64,000 bases of DNA from Bradyrhizobium ottawaense (GTDB lineage Bacteria; Pseudomonadota; Alphaproteobacteria; Rhizobiales; Xanthobacteraceae): positions 5,219,001-5,283,000 of the forward strand of contig NZ_LT629693.1 of NCBI RefSeq assembly GCF_900099825.1. The letters are read 5' to 3'. How positions within the stretch are numbered: position 1 is the stretch's first letter; each line of letters begins with the position of its first letter. Of the stretch, positions 53,221 through 61,982 are shown piece after piece. Under the pieces are notes generated by a model. The model was not told the DNA's origin. It did not search any database and saw only the letters and a program-made list of their open reading frames with translations. Position numbers and translations under genes: made by a program.

Positions 53221-54243
53221 ATGTCCAAGCATAAATCTTCCCCCGTCGCTCTTGGGGGGGCATCTGAAAATCCTTCCCGCGAGCACTCTGTCATTTCGAG
53301 ATCAGCCGCCACCTGCCGGTCGGCATTGGGCGAAATCGGCTTTGTCGGCCTTGGTCACATGGGACGGCCGATGGCCGCAAACCTCGCAGCCGCCGGACGA
53401 CGGGTGATCGCATATGTCCGCCGCCCGGATCAGTTTGGTGAACTCGAGGCGCTCGGTCTGAACCCTACGACGGATATCGGCGACCTGCTCGACTGCGACG
53501 TCGTCATCAGCATGTTGCCGGACGACGATGCCGTAAGGGAGGTCGTATTCGGTGACAGCAGCGACAATCTCGACGGTCTGGCGGCGGGTTTGATGCCCGG
53601 CGCGATCCACCTATCGATGAGCACCATTAGCACGGCGGCGGCGTCGGCCATGGCGAGCGAGCATGCGCGGTACGGGCAGGGTTACGTGGCTGCGCCGGTG
53701 TTCGGGAATCCGGATGCAGCCAAAGCGCGTCAGCTGTTCATCGTTGCCGCTGGTGCTTCGGCCGATATAGAGCGTTGCCGGCCGGTCCTCGACAGCCTCG
53801 GACAAAGGACTTTTACCGTCGGTTCCGATCCAGGAGACGCAAACCTCTTCAAGCTGCTCGGCAATATGATGAGCGCAACGGCGCTGCAGATGCTGGGGGA
53901 AGTCGTTGCCGTCGTCCGCAAGCGCGGGCTGGATCCGCAGCCGTTCATCGACATTATGACGAGCGCGATGTTCGGTGGACGCGCGCACAAGATCTATGGC
54001 GACAAGATTGCCAAGCAGATCTACACGCCCGGATTCGTCTTGCCCCTCGTGCTGAAGGATGTGCGCTTGGCGCTCGCGGAGGCAGAGAAGGCCGGCGCTC
54101 CGATGCCGTCGGTGGGCATCGTTCGGGACCGGCTGATCTCGGGTATTGCCCGTGGTTACGGCGACCTTGACTGGACTGCCCTCGGGCTCATCGCCGCCGA
54201 AGAGGCAGGACTCTACGCAGTGCCTTCGGTCACCGCCGGTTGA
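53221..54243 (+). CDS. 3-hydroxyisobutyrate/6-phosphogluconate-family dehydrogenase
   Basis: A 340-residue NAD(P)-dependent beta-hydroxyacid dehydrogenase. The Rossmann motif is GEIGFVGLGHMGRPMAANLAAAGRRVIAYVRRP. The segment after is an NADP-type rather than NAD-type strand end (Arg at the second-strand position). Substrate-binding motifs are LSMSTISTAAASAMA, VFGNPDAAKARQL and the catalytic Lys in FKLLGNMMSATALQM. The start is the ATG at 53221, preceded by AGGAA. About 37 residues precede the Rossmann fold. It is followed after 60 bases by an aldo/keto reductase, and both lie opposite an AraC gene, so a sugar-acid or small hydroxy-acid pathway is plausible. Confidence 0.88.
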   Translation: MSKHKSSPVALGGASENPSREHSVISRSAATCRSALGEIGFVGLGHMGRPMAANLAAAGRRVIAYVRRPDQFGELEALGLNPTTDIGDLLDCDVVISMLPDDDAVREVVFGDSSDNLDGLAAGLMPGAIHLSMSTISTAAASAMASEHARYGQGYVAAPVFGNPDAAKARQLFIVAAGASADIERCRPVLDSLGQRTFTVGSDPGDANLFKLLGNMMSATALQMLGEVVAVVRKRGLDPQPFIDIMTSAMFGGRAHKIYGDKIAKQIYTPGFVLPLVLKDVRLALAEAEKAGAPMPSVGIVRDRLISGIARGYGDLDWTALGLIAAEEAGLYAVPSVTAG

Positions 54244-54302
54244 GGTTGGACTTGCCCGCCACCAATAGCCCCAAGGCGCGCGCACTCAAGGAGAACAGGA
54301 TC

Positions 54303-55328
54303 ATGGCTCGTCAAGCAGAAGCTCGCAAAATGAACATGGAACGCACCAACATTCCCGGCACGTCGCTCAGGGTGTCGCCGGTCGCTATCGGGACGTGGGC
54401 GATCGGCGGGTGGATGTGGGGTGGAACCGACGAAGCTGAATCGATCGCTACCATCCAGGCCGCTTTCGAGCATGGCATCAACCTTGTCGACACGGCCCCG
54501 GTTTACGGATTCGGTCGCTCCGAAGAGATCGTTGGCAGGGCGATCGCCGAAGGCGGGCTGCGCTCGAGCGTGATCATCGCCACAAAGGTCGGACTGCAAT
54601 GGGAGAGCGGGAAGGTATCTCGCAACGCCAGTCGCGCCCGCATCGCGCGGGAGGTCGAGGATTCGTTGCGCCGGCTTCGAACCGATTACATTGATATCTA
54701 CCAGGTTCATTGGCCCGACCCCTTGATTACGATCGAAGAGACCGCGGACGCGATGCACATGCTGTTCGCGCAGGGAAAAATCCGAGCCATCGGAGTGAGC
54801 AACTTTTCGGTCGGCCAGATGGAACGATTTCGCCGCGTCGCGCCGCTGCATGTACTGCAGCCGCCGTACAATCTGTTCGAGCGCGGTATCGAGGCCGACC
54901 TTCTGCCCTATTGCCAGAAACACGGAATTGCGATGCTGGGATATGGAGCGCTGTGCCGCGGCCTCTTGTCCGGACGAATGCAGGCGAATACCGCTTTCAG
55001 CGGCGACGATCTGAGGCGAGCCGACCCGAAATTCCTCCAGCCGCGATACTCACAATATCTGGCCGCCGTGGGCAAGCTCGACCGCCTCGCGCAACGTTTC
55101 GGCAAGCGCGTTATCCACCTGGCGGTCCGCTGGATGCTGGACCAGGGCGTCACCACGGCATTGTGGGGCGCGCGTCATCCCGATCAGCTAAAGCCGGTCG
55201 ACGAGGTGACTGGCTGGTCGCTCGATGCCGCTGCCAAGGCCGAGATCGACCTTATCCTGCGCGAGACCATCACCGATCCGGTCGGGCCCGAATTCATGGC
55301 GCCGCCGGAACGAAGCGCCGCAGCGTGA
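54303..55328 (+). CDS. Aldo/keto reductase
   Basis: A 341-residue AKR (start ATG 54303, AAGGAG upstream). Catalytic tetrad: Asp in NLVDTAPVYGFGRSE, the Tyr in the same segment, the Lys in IIATKVGLQW and the His in IYQVHWPDPL. The C-terminal NADPH motif and the GVSNFSVGQMERF segment are typical of the AKR7/AKR-YdhF/IolS-like class. It would reduce an aldehyde or ketone with NADPH. The 60-base gap to the dehydrogenase suggests an operon. Confidence 0.9.
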   Translation: MARQAEARKMNMERTNIPGTSLRVSPVAIGTWAIGGWMWGGTDEAESIATIQAAFEHGINLVDTAPVYGFGRSEEIVGRAIAEGGLRSSVIIATKVGLQWESGKVSRNASRARIAREVEDSLRRLRTDYIDIYQVHWPDPLITIEETADAMHMLFAQGKIRAIGVSNFSVGQMERFRRVAPLHVLQPPYNLFERGIEADLLPYCQKHGIAMLGYGALCRGLLSGRMQANTAFSGDDLRRADPKFLQPRYSQYLAAVGKLDRLAQRFGKRVIHLAVRWMLDQGVTTALWGARHPDQLKPVDEVTGWSLDAAAKAEIDLILRETITDPVGPEFMAPPERSAAA

Positions 55329-55562
55329 CGTGCACTGACGCAATCTCGCCCGAGCAGTTGCTGCTTGGTGAGGCTCTTGACCCGCTGGCCGGGGGTACTG
55401 GATCGCGCGACCGATCAGGGGTGAGGTTAAAGCCTAACGGCGAATTTAATAGTGGTCCGTTGTCCTGTTGCTACCTTCAGGTAGTTGCCCTTGTCCTCCA
55501 CGGTCGACTTCCAGAGCAAAGGGCATCCAGTTATTGCGGCGAGCCCGGGCCAGGAGAATTAA

Positions 55563-56978
55563 ATGGATATGACGGCGCTTCTTCTGTCGCGAATCCAGTT
55601 CGCCTTCACCATCACGTTCCATATCATCTTTCCATCCTTCACGATCGGACTGGCGGCCTGGTTGACCGTTCTAGAAACGCTTCATCTTAGGACCGGTCGC
55701 CCGGTCTATCAGGTGCTGTTTGAATTCTGGCTGAAGATATTCGGCGTGGCATTCGGATTGGGCGTGGTGTCGGGGATCGTGATGGCATTCCAGTTCGGTA
55801 CCAACTGGAGCGTGCTGTCCAAAATGTCCGGACCCATCCAGGGCCCGCTTCTGATGTATGAGACGTTTACCGCCTTCATGCTCGAAGCCGGTTTCTTCGG
55901 TGTCCTCATCTTTGGCCGCAGCCGCGTGCGTCCGTGGTTCTACTTGTTCTCAACCGCGATGGTGGCGCTTGGGACTACGTTTTCGGCGTTCTGGATCATG
56001 GTCAATAACAGCTGGATGCAGGTGCCCACCGGCTTCGCTATGGAGAATGGCGCTTTCGTTCCAAACGACTGGACCAAAATCATCTTCAATTCGGTGGTGT
56101 GGTCGCGATTTCCGCATATGCTGCTGGCTTCCTACCTGACCGGTGCCTTCTGCGTTGCCGCGACCGGCGCCTGGTACCTGCTGCGGAAGGTATATCACGC
56201 CGAGTCCCGCATCATGCTGCGCATGGGCCTTGGTCTCGCCGCTGTGCTGATGCCGGTCCAGCTGCTGTTTGGACATCTGGTCGGTGGGTACGTCAACACA
56301 TACCAGCCAGCCAAGATGGCTGCGATCGAGGGACGCTGGAACGACGAGAGACCAGGCTCCGAAGTCCTGTTCGCTTGGCCGGATGTGGAGAACCGGCGCA
56401 ACCTGTTCGCAATCACGCTGCCACCGCCTTTCGGCAGCTTGATCGATTCCGACAGCCTCACGGCGGGGGAAACCGGACTCAACAGCATTCCCCCGGAGAA
56501 CTGGCCGCCGGTGGTTATCCCGTTCTACAGCTTCCGCATCATGGTGGGATGCGGCCTGGCGATGCTGGGGCTCGCCTGGTTCGGTACCTATCTGAGTTTC
56601 AGGCATCGCCTGGCCTACATTCGTCCCATGCTCTGGCTGACTTTCCTGAGCTTTCCACTCCCCTTCATTGCGATCATTACCGGCTGGTTCACCGCTGAAG
56701 TCGGCCGTCAGCCCTGGGTGGTCTATGGCATGTTGCGAACCGCGGACGCGATGACGCCGTTCCTGACCACGCGCGCGGCGACCATCTCGCTCGTGATCTT
56801 CTGTGCGGTCTACGCCTTCATCTTCCTGTTCGGTACGTTTTATATCTATCGACTTATCCGCACTGGTCCCCGCAGCAAGCTGTTCGAGACTTCGCATCTC
56901 GCGGTTCCGAACCGGCCGATGTCGCTGGCCGACCAGGAACAAAGTCAGGAACCAGGCTACGTCAGCGCTGGAGAATAG
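55563..56978 (+). CDS. cydA: Cytochrome bd-type quinol oxidase subunit I (CIO type)
   Basis: A 471-residue membrane protein. Heme-ligand regions are LSRIQFAFTITFHIIFPSF (His19, b595) and the His in ASYLTGAF/FPHMLLAS. The quinol-binding region is the short Q-loop form (VENRRNLFAITLPPPFG) and the GRQPWVVYG segment replaces the long-loop motif, so this is the cyanide-insensitive (CioA-like) subclass. The ATG at 55563 has AGGAG upstream. It forms a terminal oxidase with CydB (57049). A 21-codon ORF separates the two. Confidence 0.94.
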   Translation: MDMTALLLSRIQFAFTITFHIIFPSFTIGLAAWLTVLETLHLRTGRPVYQVLFEFWLKIFGVAFGLGVVSGIVMAFQFGTNWSVLSKMSGPIQGPLLMYETFTAFMLEAGFFGVLIFGRSRVRPWFYLFSTAMVALGTTFSAFWIMVNNSWMQVPTGFAMENGAFVPNDWTKIIFNSVVWSRFPHMLLASYLTGAFCVAATGAWYLLRKVYHAESRIMLRMGLGLAAVLMPVQLLFGHLVGGYVNTYQPAKMAAIEGRWNDERPGSEVLFAWPDVENRRNLFAITLPPPFGSLIDSDSLTAGETGLNSIPPENWPPVVIPFYSFRIMVGCGLAMLGLAWFGTYLSFRHRLAYIRPMLWLTFLSFPLPFIAIITGWFTAEVGRQPWVVYGMLRTADAMTPFLTTRAATISLVIFCAVYAFIFLFGTFYIYRLIRTGPRSKLFETSHLAVPNRPMSLADQEQSQEPGYVSAGE

Positions 56979-56980
56979 CC

Positions 56981-57046
56981 ATGTTCCTGCTTTGGGCATC
57001 GCTGTTTGCCGCCAGCATTCTGCTCTACGTCATCACCGGAGAATGA
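56981..57046 (+). CDS. 21-residue hydrophobic peptide resembling the CydB N-terminus
   Basis: ATG 56981 follows the cydA stop by 2 bases and has GGAG upstream (inside the cydA end). The peptide MFLLWASLFAASILLYVI ending TGE aligns with the start of CydB (MVMFWVSLLAISILLYVLLDG). The DNA is also repeated, for example CAGCATTCTGCTCTACGT in both. Either a small single-helix subunit in the CydX position, or a tandem duplication scar of the cydB start. Confidence 0.5.
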   Translation: MFLLWASLFAASILLYVITGE

Positions 57047-57048
57047 AT

Positions 57049-58032
57049 ATGGTCATGTTCTGGGTCTCGCTTTTGGCCATCAGCATTCTGCTCTACGTGC
57101 TGCTCGACGGTGTCGACCTCGGCGTCGGCTTGCTGTTCGGACTGGCGACCGGCGAAGCCAGGCGTGGCGCGATGCTAAGCTCTGTCGCGCCGATCTGGGA
57201 CGGCAACGAGACCTGGCTGGTGGTCACCGCGGTGATCCTGTGGGGGGCTTTCCCCATTGTCTATGCCACGTTGCTGTCGGCCTTCTATCTCCCTCTCATC
57301 GTCATGTTGCTCGGCCTGATCCTGCGTGGTGTGGCGTTCGAGTTTCGCTACAAGACCGAGCGACTGCGGTGGATCTGGGATTTGAGCTTTGGCGGCGGGT
57401 CTCTTATTGCAACTTTCATCCAGGGGTTGACCGTCGGGGCCCTGGTGGAAGGATTGCCACTCACAAACGGCGACTATTCCGGCGGGGAGATCGGCTGGCT
57501 CACGCCATTTGCGGTCCTGTGCGGTATCGGCCTGTGTCTTGGCTACGCGCTTCTTGGCGCCTGCTGGCTGCTCAGGAAGTGCGACGCCGAGGTTCGCGAC
57601 ATCGCGCGCCGCCAGATTCCCGTGCTTGCGATTGGTGTGCTGGCGTTCCTTCTACTTGTGTTCGCCTATGCGCTCGTCGAGCACCTTCCGATCCTGCATC
57701 GCTGGATCGATCGCCCCTATCTGTTCGTGTTCCCCGTGACGGCAGCGCTCGCAGCAGCGGTACTCGCGCTCAGCATCCTGAACCACGACGATTACCTGCC
57801 GTTCTATATGGTCGCGCTGATCTTTGTATCGGCCTTTGGCACCCTGGCGCTGTCCTTCTGGCCCTATATGATCCCGTTCGTCATCACCATCGATGGGGCC
57901 GCCGCGCCGCAGTCCAGCCTTGTCTTCATGTTTTGGGGTGGCGTCGTCGTTTTCCCGCTGATGCTGATCTACACGGTCATCAGCTACAGCGTTTTCAGGG
58001 GCAAGGTCGTGCCAACGGCCGGACACCATTAA
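57049..58032 (+). CDS. cydB: Cytochrome bd-type quinol oxidase subunit II
   Basis: A 327-residue membrane protein with about eight helices. It starts at ATG 57049 (GGAG seven bases upstream; an ATG at 57043 is too close to it). CydB marks are LLDGVDLGVG near the N-terminus and the PIWDGNETWLVVTAVILWGAFPIVYATLLSAFYLPL segment. It pairs with CydA to form the oxidase, which reduces oxygen with quinol without pumping protons. The downstream transporter gene starts 14 bases after its stop. Confidence 0.94.
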   Translation: MVMFWVSLLAISILLYVLLDGVDLGVGLLFGLATGEARRGAMLSSVAPIWDGNETWLVVTAVILWGAFPIVYATLLSAFYLPLIVMLLGLILRGVAFEFRYKTERLRWIWDLSFGGGSLIATFIQGLTVGALVEGLPLTNGDYSGGEIGWLTPFAVLCGIGLCLGYALLGACWLLRKCDAEVRDIARRQIPVLAIGVLAFLLLVFAYALVEHLPILHRWIDRPYLFVFPVTAALAAAVLALSILNHDDYLPFYMVALIFVSAFGTLALSFWPYMIPFVITIDGAAAPQSSLVFMFWGGVVVFPLMLIYTVISYSVFRGKVVPTAGHH

Positions 58033-58046
58033 GTTTCCACGCGTTC

Positions 58047-59300
58047 ATGCTTTTCAATTCGGCGATCTGGATTATTGCGGCTGCTGCAACATTAGGCGTA
58101 ATCGCCCGGCCATGGAATTTGCCGGAATTCGTCTGGGCGGTGATGGGTGCCACGATGCTGTTGCTGTTCAACTTGCTGCCGTGGCGGACGGCGGCCGCGG
58201 CCGTCGGTGAGGGCACCGACGTCTATCTCTTCCTGATCGGCATGATGCTGTTGTCGGAGGTCGCCAGGAAGGAGCGGCTGTTCGACTGGCTCGCGACCCG
58301 GGCGGTCAGGCATGCGCGAGGCTCAGCCAAACGACTATTCCTGATCATTTACGTCGTCGGCGCCCTGGTGACGGCGTTCCTGTCGAACGACGCCACCGCT
58401 GTGGTGATGACGCCAGCGGTCTATGCAACGACCCGGGCCGCGCAGGTCGAGCCGCTGCCTTATCTCTTCATCTGCGCTTTCATCGCCAACGCCGCGAGTT
58501 TTGTCCTCCCGATCGCCAATCCTGCCAACCTCGTCGTGTTCGGCGGACAGATGCCGGCGCTTTGGGATTGGCTGCGCTATTTTGCCGGGCCATCACTCGC
58601 TGCGATCCTCGCGACCTACGTCGCACTGCGGCTGACGCAACGGCGGGCGCTCGATGCAAAGGTTGCCGCGATCGAGGTCACGCCGCCGCTGACGCCAGGT
58701 GCCACACTTGCGGCGATCGGAATCGCACTCACCGTAGTGGCGCTTCTTGTGGCATCCGCGTTCGACCGGCCACTCGGGTTACCGACCTTTTGCGCCGGCG
58801 CATGCTTGACGGCCATTGTGCTGGTCATCGCCCGGAAATCGCCGCTGCCGGTTCTCAACGATATTTCGTGGGGCGTGCTGCCACTGGTTGCGGGTCTATT
58901 CGTGCTTGTCGCGGGGTTAAATCAAACCGGTGTGTTGTCCGCGCTGGCCCGCAACCTGCACGACGCTGCGGCGGTTTCGCCGCACGCGACGTCGTGGATC
59001 GCAGGCATCATCGTCGCCGTTGGAACCAACATCGTCAACAATCTGCCGCTGGGTCTGATCGCCGCGACCACAAATCATGCCGCACGGTTGCCGGCGCAGG
59101 TGGCCGGCGCGATCCTGATCGGCGTCGATCTCGGGCCCAATCTTTCCGTAACAGGATCGCTCGCCACTATGCTGTGGCTGATCGCATTGCGCCGGGAGAG
59201 CGAGAACGTGACGTTGCACCAGTTTCTCAAACTGGGTCTCATCGTCATGCCACCCGCGCTGCTGCTGTCGCTGCTTGCCTTTTCCGCGATGTCGTCGTGA
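58047..59300 (+). CDS. ArsB/NhaD-type anion transporter (SLC13-like)
   Basis: A 417-residue membrane protein with about eleven hydrophobic segments and the ArsB-type repeat motif (VTAFLSNDATAVVMTPAV and IANAASFVLPIANPANLVVF; the second half has TNIVNNLPLGLIA). The start is ATG 58047, without a clear ribosome site but within 14 bases of cydB, so translation is probably coupled. ArsB pumps arsenite; related proteins of this superfamily carry other anions, so arsenic specificity is not proven. No arsR or arsC is adjacent. Confidence 0.82.
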   Translation: MLFNSAIWIIAAAATLGVIARPWNLPEFVWAVMGATMLLLFNLLPWRTAAAAVGEGTDVYLFLIGMMLLSEVARKERLFDWLATRAVRHARGSAKRLFLIIYVVGALVTAFLSNDATAVVMTPAVYATTRAAQVEPLPYLFICAFIANAASFVLPIANPANLVVFGGQMPALWDWLRYFAGPSLAAILATYVALRLTQRRALDAKVAAIEVTPPLTPGATLAAIGIALTVVALLVASAFDRPLGLPTFCAGACLTAIVLVIARKSPLPVLNDISWGVLPLVAGLFVLVAGLNQTGVLSALARNLHDAAAVSPHATSWIAGIIVAVGTNIVNNLPLGLIAATTNHAARLPAQVAGAILIGVDLGPNLSVTGSLATMLWLIALRRESENVTLHQFLKLGLIVMPPALLLSLLAFSAMSS

Positions 59301-59348
59301 AACGGAAAATCATCCGTGGGCTGGGAAGGGCCGCGCTTTCGGATGGAT

Positions 59349-59765
59349 TCAATCGATACTCACGGTGAGCTGCTTTACGCCGAACCGCTGCTCAAATTCC
59401 CGCACATTTACGGTGCCCCGGCGATGGGTACCATCGCCGATCTTGCGATCGCCGTCCCAGGCCTCAACCTCGAACAGCACGCTCCTGGGATCGATCCTGA
59501 TCACGCGAGAAATGGCGCGGACGTTGCGACCAGCCGGCGTTGCGGCGAGGTGACGGACTTTCACGTCCATGCCGACGCTGACGAAGCCCTCCGGCAGATG
59601 CGAGGCGATCGCGGAGCCGGAGGCCATTTCCATATGCAGGATCATCATCGGCGTGGCGTAGACCTGCGGCATGTCAGCCACGAAATGACCGACCGTCATC
59701 TCCGAGGTTACCGTCACGGTTTTCTCTGCGGTCATGCCGATCGTGACGTTGTCGAGCGCACCCAT
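59349..59765 (-). CDS. FlK-type thioesterase (hotdog fold)
   Basis: A 138-residue hotdog protein. It matches the fluoroacetyl-CoA thioesterase (FlK) family. The FlK catalytic triad Thr42/Glu50/His76 corresponds to Thr38 (VYATPMM), Glu46 (LHMEMAS) and His72 (VRHLAATPAG), with identical spacings of 8 and 26 residues. FlK's gate Phe corresponds to Met32 here, so fluoroacetyl-CoA selectivity is unlikely (from memory of FlK). The C-terminal part GDGTHRRGTVNVREFEQRF is typical of the family. It would hydrolyse a small acyl-CoA. It is convergent with the ArsB-like gene. Confidence 0.82.
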   Translation of the reverse strand: MGALDNVTIGMTAEKTVTVTSEMTVGHFVADMPQVYATPMMILHMEMASGSAIASHLPEGFVSVGMDVKVRHLAATPAGRNVRAISRVIRIDPRSVLFEVEAWDGDRKIGDGTHRRGTVNVREFEQRFGVKQLTVSID

Positions 59766-59860
59766 ATCGGCCTCGTTCGTGATCCCGTTATGCGCTGGCG
59801 GCTATTTGCGGCGCCACCAGCAACATTTGGTGTGTCAAAGCCCGACCTTGGCTCCGTGAT

Positions 59861-61108
59861 CTACGATTCGGGCATTACGCCCGGGGCGTTGTCCGGCCAT
59901 TTCGCGATGGTCTGCTCGTCTACATTCAGATGCTGGGCGACCATCGCCGGCGGCGTGTGCGTCAGCCAATTGGACAGAGAAACCTCCTCATAGCGTGAGG
60001 CCTTAAAGACCGCGACAAAGACCATATCGGTGTCGCCGACGTTCTCGATATAGTGGCCCAGGTTCTTCTTGACGTAGCCGATGTCCCCGGGATTGAAGTC
60101 CATCGTCATCGCATTCGGCCCGGTATTGAACACGGTCATGCGCGCCTTGCCCTTGATGTAATACTGCCATTCGTCGGCGTTCGGATGCCAGTGCATCTCG
60201 CGGATGCCGCCTGGACGAACCGTCACCAGCGCGGCCGCAATCCTCGTCGAGACCGTGAAGTTGCTGCTGTCGGCAATCCGCACGTCGCCGCCTTTGGATT
60301 GCTTGGTCGGAGTTGACGATCCAAGCCTGAAGATAAACGGATGCGGTGGAACGTCCCCGTTCTTCCTGACCGCGCCGCGGTCCGAGGCCAGATCGCCGGG
60401 CAGCGTTCCCTGGAAGATCCACAGATTCTGCAGCGGAATCCTGGCGAACGTCTGGGCCGGAACGCCAAAATTCTTGGCCAGCACCTCGGGAGGCGTATGG
60501 GCGAACCAGTCCGTCACCAACAGCGTATTGAACTCGCTGGCGTCGCCGTCGTCAAAGCAGATCACGAATTCGCAACCGTCCGGGCCGAGACCCTGCAGCG
60601 AATGGGGCTGGCCTGCCGGGAAATACCAGAGGTCGCCTTCATTGACGTCGGCAATGTAGGGCCGCCCGACGGCGTCGAGAACCGTCACGCGGCAACTGCC
60701 GTATGTCATAATCGCCCACTCCGCGGCCTGGTGCCAGTGCAATTCCCGGATGCCCCCGGCTGTCAACCGCATGTTGACGCCGGTGATCGTGTCGGAAATC
60801 GCAAAATCCTTCTGCGTCACCTCGCGCGCCCAGCCGCCGTTCTGGACGCGCTTTGGCGCGTTGTTGAAGGAGGCCCAGTCCATCGGCATGCCGCCGACGT
60901 CGGTCGCCGGCGGAAATTGCGCCGAAGGAAACTGGTTGCCGATGGCCTCGCTTTGCGGGCCGGGATCCCTGAGATTTCCCGGAGCCCTGGCGTTGACTGC
61001 ACCTTGCGGCGGCAGGTCCGGATTGCCGAAGGAGGCGGCACGTGCTGCGCTGGCGGTCATCACAGCGCCCGCAGCGGACACTGCCAGCATATCCCGTCTC
61101 GAAAACAT
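59861..61108 (-). CDS. oxdC: Exported bicupin oxalate decarboxylase
   Basis: A 415-residue bicupin from ATG 61108 (AGGAG upstream; the frame extension to 61159 is ignored). Tat leader SRRDMLAVSAAGAVMTASA, cleavage near ARAAS. The two manganese sites are ELHWHQAAEW (cupin 1) and EMHWHPNADEW (cupin 2), each H-x-H-x5-E-like, with later His in QPHSLQ and LGHYIEN. The lid motif reads DASEFNT, retaining the Glu of the SENS lid in OxdC, so decarboxylase (not oxidase) activity is expected: oxalate to formate and CO2. It is Tat-exported, unlike cytosolic OxdC. Confidence 0.88.
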   Translation of the reverse strand: MFSRRDMLAVSAAGAVMTASAARAASFGNPDLPPQGAVNARAPGNLRDPGPQSEAIGNQFPSAQFPPATDVGGMPMDWASFNNAPKRVQNGGWAREVTQKDFAISDTITGVNMRLTAGGIRELHWHQAAEWAIMTYGSCRVTVLDAVGRPYIADVNEGDLWYFPAGQPHSLQGLGPDGCEFVICFDDGDASEFNTLLVTDWFAHTPPEVLAKNFGVPAQTFARIPLQNLWIFQGTLPGDLASDRGAVRKNGDVPPHPFIFRLGSSTPTKQSKGGDVRIADSSNFTVSTRIAAALVTVRPGGIREMHWHPNADEWQYYIKGKARMTVFNTGPNAMTMDFNPGDIGYVKKNLGHYIENVGDTDMVFVAVFKASRYEEVSLSNWLTHTPPAMVAQHLNVDEQTIAKWPDNAPGVMPES

Positions 61109-61237
61109 GTTACGTCTCCTATCCAAAATTGACTGGGTGTAGGTGAGAGATAGGCTCACGATTATCGTGAGCCATTAAATTAACATTCAGGATGCTTTTG
61201 CGGATCGGGCCGATTTGAATCGCCTGCATGGCATGCT

Positions 61238-61777
61238 TCAATTTCGAGGGGTGTTGTTGGTGTTCAAGTCCGACGCGGACGTCCGGTTCGGTACGCGGAC
61301 GTCGACCACGCCGTGGTTGAGAGCTTGATGGCATGAGTTGCATGCGTCAGTCAGGTCGGCATAGGCCTTGGCAAAGGCTGTGGTGTCTTTCGAATGGATC
61401 GCGCTGTTGAGCTCCTTGAACGGCTGCTCTGTAACCGAAGCGATCATGTCCGGAAAAGAGATGTCGTGTTCCGTTGGATGGGCTTGGCCGAGCCGATTGA
61501 ACGCCCCGTGTAGATTGCCAAGCTCGTAGGCAGCAAATTCCCAGTTGCCATCCTGTTCGGCCCGCCAGAGCCGCTCGTGCCGCGGTTGAATTGTCGCGAT
61601 CATCAGGTCGCTGATACTTGGCAGATATCCGGCGGCTTGAGGTGAGGGCGCTGCGTCTGGCCCCGCGGCCACGCTCCGCGTCGTCGCAAAGCCGACCGCC
61701 AGGATCGCGGCGGCAATAGCGATCGCCCCAATTGCGATCTGATGGCGTCGGATCCCAGCTGCGTTTGGGCCGCTCAT
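61238..61777 (-). CDS. Exported c-type heme protein (single CxxCH)
   Basis: A 179-residue protein with an N-terminal helix (IAIGAIAIAAAILAVGFA), a Pro/Ala-rich linker and a helical body (ISDLMIATIQPRHERLWRAEQ, NLHGAFNRLGQAH), ending at TDACNSCHQALNHGVV. The single CxxCH near the C-terminus of a helical bundle recalls cytochrome c'-like proteins. The family is of unknown function (inference). Its ATG overlaps the stop of a 37-codon ORF (61774-61887; ATGA). The bicupin gene follows 130 bases downstream. Confidence 0.75.
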   Translation of the reverse strand: MSGPNAAGIRRHQIAIGAIAIAAAILAVGFATTRSVAAGPDAAPSPQAAGYLPSISDLMIATIQPRHERLWRAEQDGNWEFAAYELGNLHGAFNRLGQAHPTEHDISFPDMIASVTEQPFKELNSAIHSKDTTAFAKAYADLTDACNSCHQALNHGVVDVRVPNRTSASDLNTNNTPRN

Positions 61778-61887
61778 GCGCGCACCGGGAGCTTGGTCAA
61801 GAGCGGCGTGGAGGTCCCGGTTTCGATGACCGTGCGGCGGGTAACCTCAACTGCGTTTAGCCCGGTATTGAATTCGCGCTCGTCCAT
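61774..61887 (-). CDS. 37-residue ORF coupled to the heme-protein gene
   Basis: ATG 61887 with GGAG five bases upstream encodes MDEREFNTGLNAVEVTRRTV and a further 17 residues, ending LPVRA. Its TGA overlaps the next ATG (ATGA). It has no recognisable domain. TRRTV recalls the start of a Tat leader, so it could be a truncated leader gene or a leader peptide that couples translation. Confidence 0.4.
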   Translation of the reverse strand: MDEREFNTGLNAVEVTRRTVIETGTSTPLLTKLPVRA

Positions 61888-61982
61888 GATGGCTCCATGT
61901 TCGCCGAGTCGTTCAAGCTGCTGGCAGGAAGACATTGGGCTTACGGCCGGTGTCGTCCTGCCGCCCCCAGGAAGCGCCCGGC

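Noticed and set aside
57006..58046. Open frame extending upstream of the ArsB-like gene through cydB
   Set aside because: The upstream part is out of frame with cydB and has no homology; the ATG at 58047 begins the transporter.
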